This document shows positions 1 through 7,723 of a stretch of DNA of 64,000 bases, in pieces (position 1 is the stretch's first letter; each line of letters starts with the position of its first letter). The stretch comes from Cellulomonas sp. WB94 (GTDB lineage: Bacteria > Actinomycetota > Actinomycetes > Actinomycetales > Cellulomonadaceae), in contig NZ_QEES01000007.1 of assembly GCF_003115775.1 (NCBI RefSeq), positions 87,424 to 151,423 of the forward strand, written 5' to 3'. A program made the position numbers and the translations under genes. The notes below the pieces were generated by a model, which did no database searches, had not been told where the DNA came from, and worked only from the letters and a program-made list of their open reading frames with translations.

Positions 1-187
1 CGACCGCCTCCGCCTGGGCCGCGTCATCCACCTCGTAGTGCAGGGCGACATAGTGGTCGTCGTCGAGCGGCCGGAAGATGCGGTAGCTGCGCACCCCGAG
101 CGTCGCGCGGCTGGTGCGATCCTCCTCCCAGAGCGACTTGAACGCGTCGTAGTCGACGACAGGGAACTCGATCACGATGACGGTCAT
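1..187 (-). CDS. Partial dimeric alpha/beta-barrel (ABM-like) protein, N-terminus only
   Basis: The reverse strand opens at an ATG whose complement lies at 185-187, preceded by an AGGAG ribosome site, and the frame stays open to base 1, so only about 62 residues are visible. The protein begins MTVIVIEFPVVDYDAFKSLW and continues with a beta-alpha-beta pattern and the stretch VALHYEVDDAAQAEA. That pattern is typical of small ferredoxin-like-fold proteins of the antibiotic biosynthesis monooxygenase / stress-responsive barrel type. No catalytic residue can be assigned. It is divergent from larE and shares its upstream region. Confidence 0.6.
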   Translation of the reverse strand, partial: MTVIVIEFPVVDYDAFKSLWEEDRTSRATLGVRSYRIFRPLDDDHYVALHYEVDDAAQAEAV

Positions 188-288
188 GCGACAGCTCCTG
201 GGTCCGGGTGCCTCCTGGTGCGGAGGTCCTTCACCTGCCATCTTGGGCAGGAGCCAGGATGTCGGCCACCGCTTGCCGTGAGTTGCCC

Positions 289-332
289 CCGACCGGTCGG
301 CGCAGGCAACTCTGAGCAACCGGTTGCCTGCG
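289..332. promoter_or_regulatory. Two adjacent palindromes upstream of larE
   Basis: CCGACCGGTCGG at 289-300 is a perfect 12-bp palindrome. It is followed at once by perfect 10-bp inverted arms, CGCAGGCAAC at 301-310 and GTTGCCTGCG at 323-332, with a 12-nt spacer. They lie between the divergent gene at 187 and larE at 403. There is no T-tract, so an operator or a 5'-UTR hairpin is more likely than a terminator. Confidence 0.45.
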
Positions 333-402
333 GACCGCCGAGAGCGCAAAGTGGACGGCGCACGACTCCCCGACCGTCGATCGCCCTCAAGGAGGCCCCA
401 CC

Positions 403-1257
403 GTGCCCGGATCCGGCAAGCTCCTGACCGGCGACCTCGAGGCCGCCGCCCATCGCGTGACAGCCGCCCTCGGTGATCCTCGCCGGGTCGGGGTCGCCTT
501 CTCCGGCGGCGTGGACTCCTCCGTGCTCCTCGCCCTCGCCGTCCGGGCCCTGGGCCCCGGCCGGACTCTGGCGATCCTCGGCGTCTCCCCCAGCCTCGCC
601 GCAGACGAGCGCACGGCCGCCCACACCGTCGCAGCGGTGATCGGTGCACCGATCGTGGAGATCGAGACCCGCGAAGGCGACAACCCCGCCTACCGTGCGA
701 ACGGTCCGGACAGGTGCTTCCACTGCAAGGACGAGCTCTTCACGCGCATCTCCGACGAGGTAGCAGGGCAGTACGGGCTCACCGCCATCGCCTACGGCGA
801 GAACGCGGACGACACCCTCCGCCCGGACCGTCCCGGATCCCGAGCCGCAACGAACCACCGGGTCCTGCGGCCCCTTGCCGACGCAGGCATCGACAAGGCG
901 GCTGTTCGGGCGCTCGCTCGCGCGTTCGAGCTCCCGTGCGCCGACAAGCCTGCTGCTCCGTGCCTGGCGTCCCGCATCCCCCACTTCGACGAGGTCACGC
1001 CCGAGAAGCTGCATCAGATCGACGCCGCCGAGTCCGCCCTGCGCGCTCTCGGGTTCATCGACTCGCGGGTCCGGCACCATGGCGACGTCGCGAGGATCGA
1101 GCTACCCGCCGACGACCTCCCTCGAGCGGCCGTCGCGGACGTTCGCGGCCAGATCCACCGCGCCGTGCGGGCCGCCGGGTTCCGGTTCGTCACCCTCGAC
1201 CTCGGCGGCATCCAGTCCGGTGCCTTCACGCTCCCGCTCGTCGCCGCCCGTGCCTGA
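403..1257 (+). CDS. larE: LarE, ATP-dependent sacrificial sulfur transferase
   Basis: LarE adds sulfur to pyridinium-3,5-biscarboxylic acid mononucleotide during synthesis of the nickel-pincer cofactor of lactate racemase, sacrificing its own cysteine sulfur in the best-studied enzyme. The 284-residue protein has the PP-loop SGGVDSS at residues 34-40, a CFHCKDELF segment (Cys105, Cys108), and the conserved PCLASRIP segment whose Cys187 matches the sulfur-donor cysteine. An extra Cys179 lies nearby. The GTG start at 403 is preceded by AAGGAGG at 389-395. The stop overlaps the start of larB by 8 bases, so the two are probably translated together. Family assignment is firm. Confidence 0.93.
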   Translation: MPGSGKLLTGDLEAAAHRVTAALGDPRRVGVAFSGGVDSSVLLALAVRALGPGRTLAILGVSPSLAADERTAAHTVAAVIGAPIVEIETREGDNPAYRANGPDRCFHCKDELFTRISDEVAGQYGLTAIAYGENADDTLRPDRPGSRAATNHRVLRPLADAGIDKAAVRALARAFELPCADKPAAPCLASRIPHFDEVTPEKLHQIDAAESALRALGFIDSRVRHHGDVARIELPADDLPRAAVADVRGQIHRAVRAAGFRFVTLDLGGIQSGAFTLPLVAARA

Positions 1258-1933
1258 TCGCCCCTGGGAGCCACCGGCCTCGCTGCGGGGCATCGCCGAG
1301 CTCGACCACGACCGCGCGCACCGGCGCGGGTACGCCGAGGCGATCTACTGCGAGGCGAAGACGCCGGCGCAGGTCCGTGCGATCGCCGCAGCAGTGCGCG
1401 AGCACGGCACCCCGACCCTCTTCACCCGCGCGGCGCCGGACCATGCGGACGCCGTGCTCGCGGAGCTGCCCGACGCTCGATACGACGCCGAGGCGCGGCT
1501 CCTCGCGTGGCCACCGACCGCTCCGGAGCCGACGGGCGGGCTCGTCGTCGTCGCCGCGGCCGGCACGTCCGACCTGCCGGTGGCGCGGGAGGCCCTTCTC
1601 GTCGCGACCTACCTCGGTCGCGAGTGCGAGCTGGTCATCGATGTCGGAGTGGCGGGCCTCCACCGCGTGCTGGGGAGGCTCGACCTGCTGCGCCGGGCCC
1701 GGGTCGTCGTCGTGGTCGCGGGCATGGACGGCGCTCTGCCGAGCGTCGTCGCGGGGCTCATCTCCGCCCCGGTCGTCGCGGTGCCGACGTCGGTGGGGTA
1801 CGGCGCCGCGTTCGAGGGTCTCGCGCCGCTCCTCACGATGCTCACGTCGTGCGCGCCCGGCGTCGCCGTGGTCAACATCGACAACGGCTACGGAGCCGGT
1901 CACCTCGCGGCCCAGATCGCCGCCCCGGTCTGA
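1250..1933 (+). CDS. larB: LarB, pyridinium-3,5-biscarboxylic acid mononucleotide synthase
   Basis: LarB carboxylates and hydrolyses nicotinic acid adenine dinucleotide in the first step of nickel-pincer cofactor synthesis. The 227-residue protein resembles AIR carboxylase (PurE) in its C-terminal half: VVVVAAAGTSDLPVAREA near residues 87-104, then VVAGMDGALPSVVAGL and PVVAVPTSVGYGA. The GTG start at 1250 is chosen because the recognisable LarB N-terminus (GIAELDHDRAHRRGYAEAIY) follows it and because it overlaps the larE stop. The open frame extends further upstream, but that part only reads through larE. It is a co-directional partner of larE. Confidence 0.92.
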   Translation: MPDRPWEPPASLRGIAELDHDRAHRRGYAEAIYCEAKTPAQVRAIAAAVREHGTPTLFTRAAPDHADAVLAELPDARYDAEARLLAWPPTAPEPTGGLVVVAAAGTSDLPVAREALLVATYLGRECELVIDVGVAGLHRVLGRLDLLRRARVVVVVAGMDGALPSVVAGLISAPVVAVPTSVGYGAAFEGLAPLLTMLTSCAPGVAVVNIDNGYGAGHLAAQIAAPV

Positions 1934-2005
1934 CCCGCCGGCCCGGATCCGGACCCTCACCCACGGGCGAGCGCTCGGTTCAGCGGCACGACGTGCGCCG
2001 AACCG

Positions 2006-3286
2006 TCAGTCCGGCACCGCCGACCCGGGCGTGAGGCCCGCCGCGACCGCAGCCGCGACCGCCCGGTCAAGGACGTTCCGGACCGCGCTCCCCGACTCCC
2101 GGGCGGCGAGGGCAGCATCCTCGAACTCGGGCGTCGCGGTGACGATGGCGCCCCGGGCGTGCGCGAGCTTGATCCGTACCGCCGCACCCTCCACGTCGAC
2201 CGTGCGCCAGGTGCGCTCGAGGACGGACCTGCGCACCACGCTCTGACGCACACCGAGGGTCGGGACCAGGCCGAACATCCGCGCGCGGAGCTCGGCGACG
2301 CGGTCGGGCGAGGTGAGCACAGCCAGCGTGTGCGCCGGGCGACCCTTCTTCATGAGGATCGGCGTCAGCCACGCGTCCGACGCGCCGTCGTCGATCAGCG
2401 CGGCGATCACACCCGGCCAGACGCGGGGGTCGAGGTCGTCGACGTTGGCCTCGAGGACGACGGCTTCCTCGAGCTCGGGATCCTCGAGCTCCCCGGCTGC
2501 CACGACCGGTGACCCGACGACGACGCGGACGACGTTCGGCCTGCCGTCGACGTCGCGCGTGCCTGCACCGACCCCCACCGCTGCGACGACGATCGCCGGC
2601 AGCTCTTCGCACACGGCCGACAGTGAGGTCACGAGGGCCATCCCGGTCGGGGTGGCGAGCTCGCCCTCACCGCCAGCAACGACACGCCAGCCCGCGGACA
2701 GCTCGAGCACCGCGGGCACCGGGACGGGGATGTCACCGTGCGCCGTCTTGATGCTGCCGGAGCCGAGCGCCACCGGCCCGGCACTGAGCCGCGCTATCCC
2801 CAGCTCCCCGAGCGCCGCGCACACGCCCACGACGTCGGCGATGGAGTCCCACGCTCCGACCTCGTGGAAGTGCACCTCCTCCGGGTCGATCCCATGGGCG
2901 CGCGCCTCAGCCTCGGCCAGCCGGCCGAAGACTGCCAGGGCCCGATCGCGGGTGGCATCATCGAGTCCGCTCGCCGCCCTGAGCATGTCGCGGATGTCGG
3001 CCCAGAGGCGGTGCGGCAGGTCCGCGGCGAGCAGCTCGACGTCGACCTTCGTCGCCCTCATCCCGGCACGGCGGACCTGACGGGACGTGAGCCGCACCGT
3101 GCCGGGGATCACCGCGTCGACTGCGCGCTGCAGCTCCCCGAGCGGTGCCCCGGCATCCACCAGGGCACCCAGCAGCATGTCGCCGGCGATGCCGTTCCGG
3201 GCATCGATCCATGCGACGCGCGCCGCGGGTCCGGCCGGCTGAGTGACGAAGGGCTCCACGCGGGGCGTCGGTTCGAGTTTGCTCAC
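2006..3286 (-). CDS. larC: LarC, nickel insertion protein (NPN cofactor)
   Basis: LarC inserts nickel into the sulfurated pyridinium mononucleotide in a CTP-dependent reaction, giving the nickel-pincer nucleotide. The 426-residue protein carries the family N-terminus WIDARNGIAGDMLLGALVDAG at about residues 26-46, the metal-region motif EEVHFHEVGAWDSIADVVG near residues 140-158, and the C-terminal NVDDLDPRVW...LMKKGRPAHTL block. In some lactobacilli larC needs a frameshift, but here it is a single uninterrupted frame. It starts with GTG at 3286 without an obvious ribosome site. It converges on larB and is transcribed separately from larEB. LarA itself is not in the window. Confidence 0.92.
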   Translation of the reverse strand: MSKLEPTPRVEPFVTQPAGPAARVAWIDARNGIAGDMLLGALVDAGAPLGELQRAVDAVIPGTVRLTSRQVRRAGMRATKVDVELLAADLPHRLWADIRDMLRAASGLDDATRDRALAVFGRLAEAEARAHGIDPEEVHFHEVGAWDSIADVVGVCAALGELGIARLSAGPVALGSGSIKTAHGDIPVPVPAVLELSAGWRVVAGGEGELATPTGMALVTSLSAVCEELPAIVVAAVGVGAGTRDVDGRPNVVRVVVGSPVVAAGELEDPELEEAVVLEANVDDLDPRVWPGVIAALIDDGASDAWLTPILMKKGRPAHTLAVLTSPDRVAELRARMFGLVPTLGVRQSVVRRSVLERTWRTVDVEGAAVRIKLAHARGAIVTATPEFEDAALAARESGSAVRNVLDRAVAAAVAAGLTPGSAVPD

Positions 3287-3378
3287 ACGGCACGCTAGCG
3301 CGGGAGCGAGCCGGAACGGTCAGCGACCGTGCGCTCCGGGTCGGTCGTGTGCCTGCAGGAGCACCCGCGCGAGCGCCA

Positions 3379-3411
3379 CGAGGGGCGCCGTCTCCCGGAC
3401 GACGCCCCTCG
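3379..3411. terminator. Hairpin between the ene-reductase gene and larC
   Basis: Perfect 9-bp arms CGAGGGGCG (3379-3387) and CGCCCCTCG (3403-3411) with a 15-nt loop lie 25 bases past the stop of the reductase gene, which is read on the reverse strand. No T-tract follows, so it is a possible intrinsic terminator of the GC-only kind seen in actinobacteria. Confidence 0.4.
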
Positions 3412-3435
3412 CGACTACAGCTCCACGTGCGTGCG

Positions 3436-5358
3436 TCAGAGCGTCAGCGCCGCCATGAACCCCGCGTTGATCGCCTCGCCGACCTTCGCAGGCGTCACGC
3501 AGTCGCCCACGCTGACGACGCCGTCGCGCCCGGCCAGCGCCTCGGTCAGCGACGTCGCGGGCCGCACGCCGAAGGCGAGCACCACGGTGTCGGCGTCCAC
3601 GTGGACCTCACCGTCGGGGCCGTGGGCCGTGAGTCCCTTGTCGTCGATCGCGGTGACGGCGTGGCCGGTGAGCACACGCACGTTGTTCTCGGCGAGCTCA
3701 CGAAGGAGCGTGATCCGGTTGATGATGATCATGTCCCGGGCGATCTCGTCGGCCATCTCCACCACGGTGACCTCGCGGCCATCCTGCGCGAGCTCGAGCG
3801 CGAGGTCGGCACCCGACAGGCCGCCGCCCGCGACGGCGACGCGTGAGCCGAGCGTGGCTCCCAGGTGCGCGTCCACGACCTCGACGACGTTCGGGCCGTC
3901 GACGCCGGGGATCGAGGCCGGCACGATCGGCGTGGACCCGACGGCGACGATCACGGCGTCCGCGCTGTCGAGCTCGGGTGAGGCGGCGGTCAGCTCACGA
4001 CCCAGGTGGACGGTCACGGGCAGGTCCGCGATCTGGCGCTCCCACCACGCGATCATGCCGCGCAGCTCCTTCTTGAACTCGGGGGTCGCGGCCGGCCACA
4101 GGACGCCACCCAGCTGCTCCGAGCGCTCGTACACCTCGACGGAGTGCCCCCGCAGACCGGCGACACGTGCCGCCTCGAGCCCCGCGGGGCCGCCACCGAC
4201 GACGACGACGCGCTTGGGCTCGTCCGCCGGCGTCACCTGACGCTCGAGCTCCATGCCGACCTGCGCGTTGACGGCGCAGCCGAGCGGCAGGGCGAAGAAG
4301 GCGTTGCCGACGCACATGGCGTGGCAGCGGATGCAGGGGCGGATGTCCTCGCGGCGGCCCGCGGCGAGCTTGCCGGCCCACTCGGGGTCCGCGATGAGCC
4401 CACGGCCGATCCCGACGAAGTCCGCGTCGCCCGCGACGAGCACGGCCTCGGCGTTCTCGGGCGTGAGGTTGCCGACCGCCATCACGGGGATGGTGAGGAC
4501 CTCCTTGAGCGCCTTCGCGGCACTGACCATGCACGCGTCCCCGAGGTAGTACGGCGGGAAGACGTAGTCCATGGCCTCGTAGGAGCCGTCGTCGGCCATC
4601 ATCAGGTCGAGCCCGGCGCTCTCGAGGACGAGGGCGATCTCGCGCGAGTCCTCGGCGGTGCGCCCACCGGGGAAGCGGTGGTCCACCGACAGGTGGAAGC
4701 TCACGGGCAGGCCCGGAGCGGCGGCCTTGACCGCCTGGATGACCTCGACGGCGAAGCGGCAGCGGTTCTCGACCGAACCGCCGTACACGTCGGTCCGGCG
4801 GTTCCAGACCGGGCTCATGAACTGGTCGATGAGGTAGCCGGTGTGGCCGTGGATGTCGAGGGCGTCGATGCCGGCGGCGGCGGCGCGCGCGGCGGCCTCG
4901 CCGAACCGCTGGACGATGAGCTTGATCTCGTCGGTCTCGAGCGGGCGGCACAGCACGTCGGGCTGCGAGAAGTGCGGGTTGTCGGACGCGCTGATGGGCA
5001 GGCGCTCGGGGTCGACCAGGTTGATGTTGCGGCCGAGGCCGGCGGTGAGCTGGAGCGAGACGAGGCCGCCGACGGCGTGGATCGACTCGGCGAGCGTGGT
5101 CAGGCCAGGGATGCAGTCGTCGGTGTCGACGCGACACAGGCCTGCGTTGATCTGCTCGAAGTCCTGCGAGACGGCGCTGATGCCGGTCACGACCAGGCCC
5201 GTGCCGCCGCGCGCCCGCTCGGTGTAGTACGCGATCTCGCGCTCGGTGAAGAGACCCTCGTGGGTGCCCAGCTCGGTACCCATCGGCGCCATGATCACGC
5301 GGTTGGGCAGCTCGAGCGACCCGATGCGGCCGGGCTGCAGGACGCGCTCGTAGGACAT
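3436..5358 (-). CDS. Fe-S flavin ene-reductase (old yellow enzyme / 2,4-dienoyl-CoA reductase type)
   Basis: Enzymes of this type reduce activated C=C bonds with NAD(P)H through FAD, a 4Fe-4S cluster and FMN. The 640-residue protein has the full architecture. An FMN TIM barrel spans about 1-335 (start YERVLQPGRIGSLELPNRVIMAP, GHTGYLIDQFMSP near 171-183). The cluster cysteines are C342, C345, C349 and C361. An FAD-binding Rossmann segment VVVVGGGPAGLEAARVAG begins near 384, followed by an NAD(P) domain. The ATG at 5358 has a purine-rich AAAGGGG site. The substrate cannot be read from sequence; enoate reductases, BaiCD-like and FadH-like enzymes share this plan. A perfect palindrome lies about 48 bases upstream. 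Confidence 0.88.
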   Translation of the reverse strand: MSYERVLQPGRIGSLELPNRVIMAPMGTELGTHEGLFTEREIAYYTERARGGTGLVVTGISAVSQDFEQINAGLCRVDTDDCIPGLTTLAESIHAVGGLVSLQLTAGLGRNINLVDPERLPISASDNPHFSQPDVLCRPLETDEIKLIVQRFGEAAARAAAAGIDALDIHGHTGYLIDQFMSPVWNRRTDVYGGSVENRCRFAVEVIQAVKAAAPGLPVSFHLSVDHRFPGGRTAEDSREIALVLESAGLDLMMADDGSYEAMDYVFPPYYLGDACMVSAAKALKEVLTIPVMAVGNLTPENAEAVLVAGDADFVGIGRGLIADPEWAGKLAAGRREDIRPCIRCHAMCVGNAFFALPLGCAVNAQVGMELERQVTPADEPKRVVVVGGGPAGLEAARVAGLRGHSVEVYERSEQLGGVLWPAATPEFKKELRGMIAWWERQIADLPVTVHLGRELTAASPELDSADAVIVAVGSTPIVPASIPGVDGPNVVEVVDAHLGATLGSRVAVAGGGLSGADLALELAQDGREVTVVEMADEIARDMIIINRITLLRELAENNVRVLTGHAVTAIDDKGLTAHGPDGEVHVDADTVVLAFGVRPATSLTEALAGRDGVVSVGDCVTPAKVGEAINAGFMAALTL

Positions 5359-5673
5359 GGTCGACCCCTTTGCCTCCCGGCGGCGAGGACAGGGGCGCCG
5401 GATCCCTCATACGTATGAGCACCATCGTCTCCCGCTGCCGACCGGGCTACCCAGGGCGATGGTCCCAGTGCCGTGCTGCACGTCCGTCCGCGATCCCGTG
5501 CTGCCGCGTCACCAGGCTGCAACGGCAGATCGGGTGTCCCGGCGCGGTGACGTCGGCCGCTCCGGCGCCCATCTCCGGCCAGCGTGGCCGGACGGGTGGA
5601 CCAGCAGTAGCGTGACGGAGACGGGCCCGATGCCGCGACGGCCGGGGTTCCGCGGGCACCAGCGGAGGCTTCG
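5359..5673. other. Intergenic region between the ene-reductase and UbiB-like genes
   Basis: This 315-bp divergent gap holds the 14-bp palindrome at 5406-5419. It also holds a short hairpin at 5574-5592 with 8-bp arms TCCGGCCA and TGGCCGGA around GCG. A GGAGG ribosome site at 5664-5668 serves the downstream gene. No further gene is convincing. Confidence 0.5.
5406..5419. promoter_or_regulatory. Perfect 14-bp palindrome upstream of the ene-reductase
   Basis: CTCATACGTATGAG is identical to its own reverse complement and sits 48-61 bases before the start codon of the reductase gene. That position suits an operator over its promoter, probably for a dimeric repressor such as TetR or MarR. No regulator gene is adjacent. 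Confidence 0.5.
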
Positions 5674-7347
5674 ATGGCATCGACCCACCTGCGCGGCCGG
5701 TACGTCCACATCCTGACGTTCTTCGCCGGTGTCATCGCCCGCTTCATCTGGTGGGACATCGTCCTGCGACGCCTGGGGTTCCGCGGGTGGGTGCGGCGCA
5801 ACCGCACCGAGCGGCTCCGGCGCGAGGCGACGCGGTTCCGGGAGCTCGCCATCGGCATGGGCGGCGTCATGATCAAGGTCGGGCAGTTCCTGTCCTCACG
5901 GCTCGACGTGCTGCCGCGCGAGGTGACCGACGAGCTCGCCAACCTGCAGGACGAGGTGCCGGCGGAGGACTTCCAGGCGATCCGCGAGCTGGCCGAGGTC
6001 GAGCTGGGCGCGCCGTTGGCCGAGCTCTTCGATCGGGTCGAGCCCGTCCCGCTGGCCGCTGCGTCCCTGGGTCAGGTGCACCGTGCCCGGCTCGGGAGCG
6101 ACCACGACGTCGGCTACCGCGACGTCGTGATCAAGGTTCAGCGCCCCGGGATCGCCGCGATCGTCGAGACGGACCTGTCCGCGCTGAGCAGGGTGGGTTC
6201 GTGGCTCATGCGCTACCGACCGATCCGCGCGCACGCCGACGTCCCCGCGCTGCTGCGTGAGTTCTCGGCAACGCTGCACGAGGAGATCGACTACGAGCAC
6301 GAGGCGACCAACGCCGAGACGTTCTACCGCAACTTCGCCGACGACCCGACCGTTCAGGTGCCGCGGGTCGTGCGGTCGCTGAGCACCCGGCGGGTGCTCA
6401 CCCTCGAGGACGTGTCCGCGATCAAGATCACGGACTATGCCGCGATCACCGACGCGGGGATCGACCGTGCCGCCGTCGCCGAGCGGCTCGTCGCCGTGTA
6501 CCTGAAGCAGATCTTCGAGGACGGGTTCGTGCACGCCGACCCCCACCCCGGCAACCTGTTCGTCACTCCCCTGCCCGGCCCGGCCGGCGAGCCGGTGACC
6601 TGGCGGCTGACCTTCGTCGACTTCGGCATGATGGCGCGCGTCCCCGACACCGTCCGCGACAGCCTGCGGGAGCTGCTCATCGCGGTCGGCACACGGGATG
6701 CAGGCCGCGTCGTCAAGGCGTACCAGATGCTCGACATGCTGCTGCCCGGCGCCGACCTCGCGGCGATCGAACGGGCCGAGGCGCACGTGTTCGACAGGTA
6801 CTGGGGCCTGTCGATGAGCGAGCTGCGGAACATCGACGTGCAGGAGGTCCGGGAGTTCGCCCAGCAGTACCGTGACCTGCTGCTCGACATGCCGTTCCAG
6901 GTCCCGCAGAACCTCATCTACGTCGTGCGCACGGTGGCGATCCTGTCGGGCATGTGCACGGGCCTCGACCCGGACGTGAACCTCTGGCAGCAGATCGGTC
7001 CGTACGCCCGACGCGCCGTCCAGGACGAGGCATCCTCAGGCGTCGGCCACTGGCTCGACGAGATCGGTGACGCGGTGCTGGCCCTGCTCGCCCTCCCGGC
7101 TCAGACGAGCCGGGCCCTCGCCCGAGCGGAGAGCAGCGGGTTGCTGGTCCGGGACGAGCACGTCGGCCACGAGCTGCGCTCCGTGAGCCGGGCGATCGAC
7201 CGGCTCGGCGACACCGTCGTCGTGGCGGGCCTGCTGGTCGCGGGCTCCGTGCTCGTCAGCGCGGGGCGCATCGGCGTCGGAGCGGCGCTGCTCGTCGTGG
7301 CGGGTCTGGCGCTGGTTCGGGTCCTGATCGCCGGCGCGCGGCGGTAG
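5674..7347 (+). CDS. AarF/ABC1/UbiB family kinase-like protein
   Basis: UbiB/ADCK proteins are atypical kinase-fold ATPases that support quinone or lipid handling at the membrane. The 557-residue protein shows the family-specific KVGQ of the KxGQ motif at 68-71 (GVMIKVGQFLSSR), the Ala-rich loop AAASLGQVHRA near 129-139, the catalytic HADPHPGNLF and the metal-binding VDFGMMAR. Two hydrophobic segments close the C-terminus (about 505-555). An N-terminal hydrophobic stretch, residues 11-30, is also present. The ATG at 5674 follows GGAGG at a good distance. It is apparently a single gene. In this family catalysis is ATPase-like, and the client lipid here is unknown. Confidence 0.9.
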   Translation: MASTHLRGRYVHILTFFAGVIARFIWWDIVLRRLGFRGWVRRNRTERLRREATRFRELAIGMGGVMIKVGQFLSSRLDVLPREVTDELANLQDEVPAEDFQAIRELAEVELGAPLAELFDRVEPVPLAAASLGQVHRARLGSDHDVGYRDVVIKVQRPGIAAIVETDLSALSRVGSWLMRYRPIRAHADVPALLREFSATLHEEIDYEHEATNAETFYRNFADDPTVQVPRVVRSLSTRRVLTLEDVSAIKITDYAAITDAGIDRAAVAERLVAVYLKQIFEDGFVHADPHPGNLFVTPLPGPAGEPVTWRLTFVDFGMMARVPDTVRDSLRELLIAVGTRDAGRVVKAYQMLDMLLPGADLAAIERAEAHVFDRYWGLSMSELRNIDVQEVREFAQQYRDLLLDMPFQVPQNLIYVVRTVAILSGMCTGLDPDVNLWQQIGPYARRAVQDEASSGVGHWLDEIGDAVLALLALPAQTSRALARAESSGLLVRDEHVGHELRSVSRAIDRLGDTVVVAGLLVAGSVLVSAGRIGVGAALLVVAGLALVRVLIAGARR

Positions 7348-7380
7348 CCCGACCCGCGACGGCCGAGGTCGAGCCGCTCG

Positions 7381-7608
7381 CTACGGCCGGGCCTTCCGCT
7401 CGTCCATGCGGCCGATGGCCGCATCGATCACACCGCGCCACGCCAGGAGCATCTCCCGTCGAGCAGTATCACGGTGCTCGAAGAACTCCGCCGGGAGGAA
7501 CGTCTCGAAGCCCTTGCGCATCTCGGCGCGGGCCGCACCCATGTGCTCGCGCACCTCGGGCGGGACCTGGGAACGGAAGCCCTCGTGGCGGTCTCTGAAG
7601 TCGGTCAT
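7381..7608 (-). CDS. Small charged hypothetical protein
   Basis: This is a 75-residue protein starting MTDFRDRHEGFRSQVPPEVR and ending KARP. Its start at 7608 is supported by GAGGAG directly upstream. The sequence is mostly amphipathic helix and rich in Glu, Arg and Met-Arg pairs, with no cysteines, no signal peptide and no membrane segment. I do not recognise a named family. The gene converges on the UbiB-like gene, 33 bases away, and is divergent from the PLP decarboxylase. An AT-rich patch with a CATAAT -10-like hexamer (7633-7638, reverse strand) lies 25-30 bases upstream of its start. Confidence 0.65.
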   Translation of the reverse strand: MTDFRDRHEGFRSQVPPEVREHMGAARAEMRKGFETFLPAEFFEHRDTARREMLLAWRGVIDAAIGRMDERKARP

Positions 7609-7723
7609 GGTCGTCTCCTCACCGCACTCTTCATTATGGAAGGCCCCCGCAACGAGGCGCCACCCAGCAACCCCGCTCGCGCACCATTGCCGTGGCATCG
7701 GTGCGGATGGGAACCTGTCGAGG

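Noticed and set aside
5574..5592. Hairpin TCCGGCCA-GCG-TGGCCGGA as a riboswitch or attenuator of the UbiB-like gene
   Set aside because: It is a simple GC-rich palindrome 80 bases from the gene, with no alternative structure; chance in this composition cannot be excluded.
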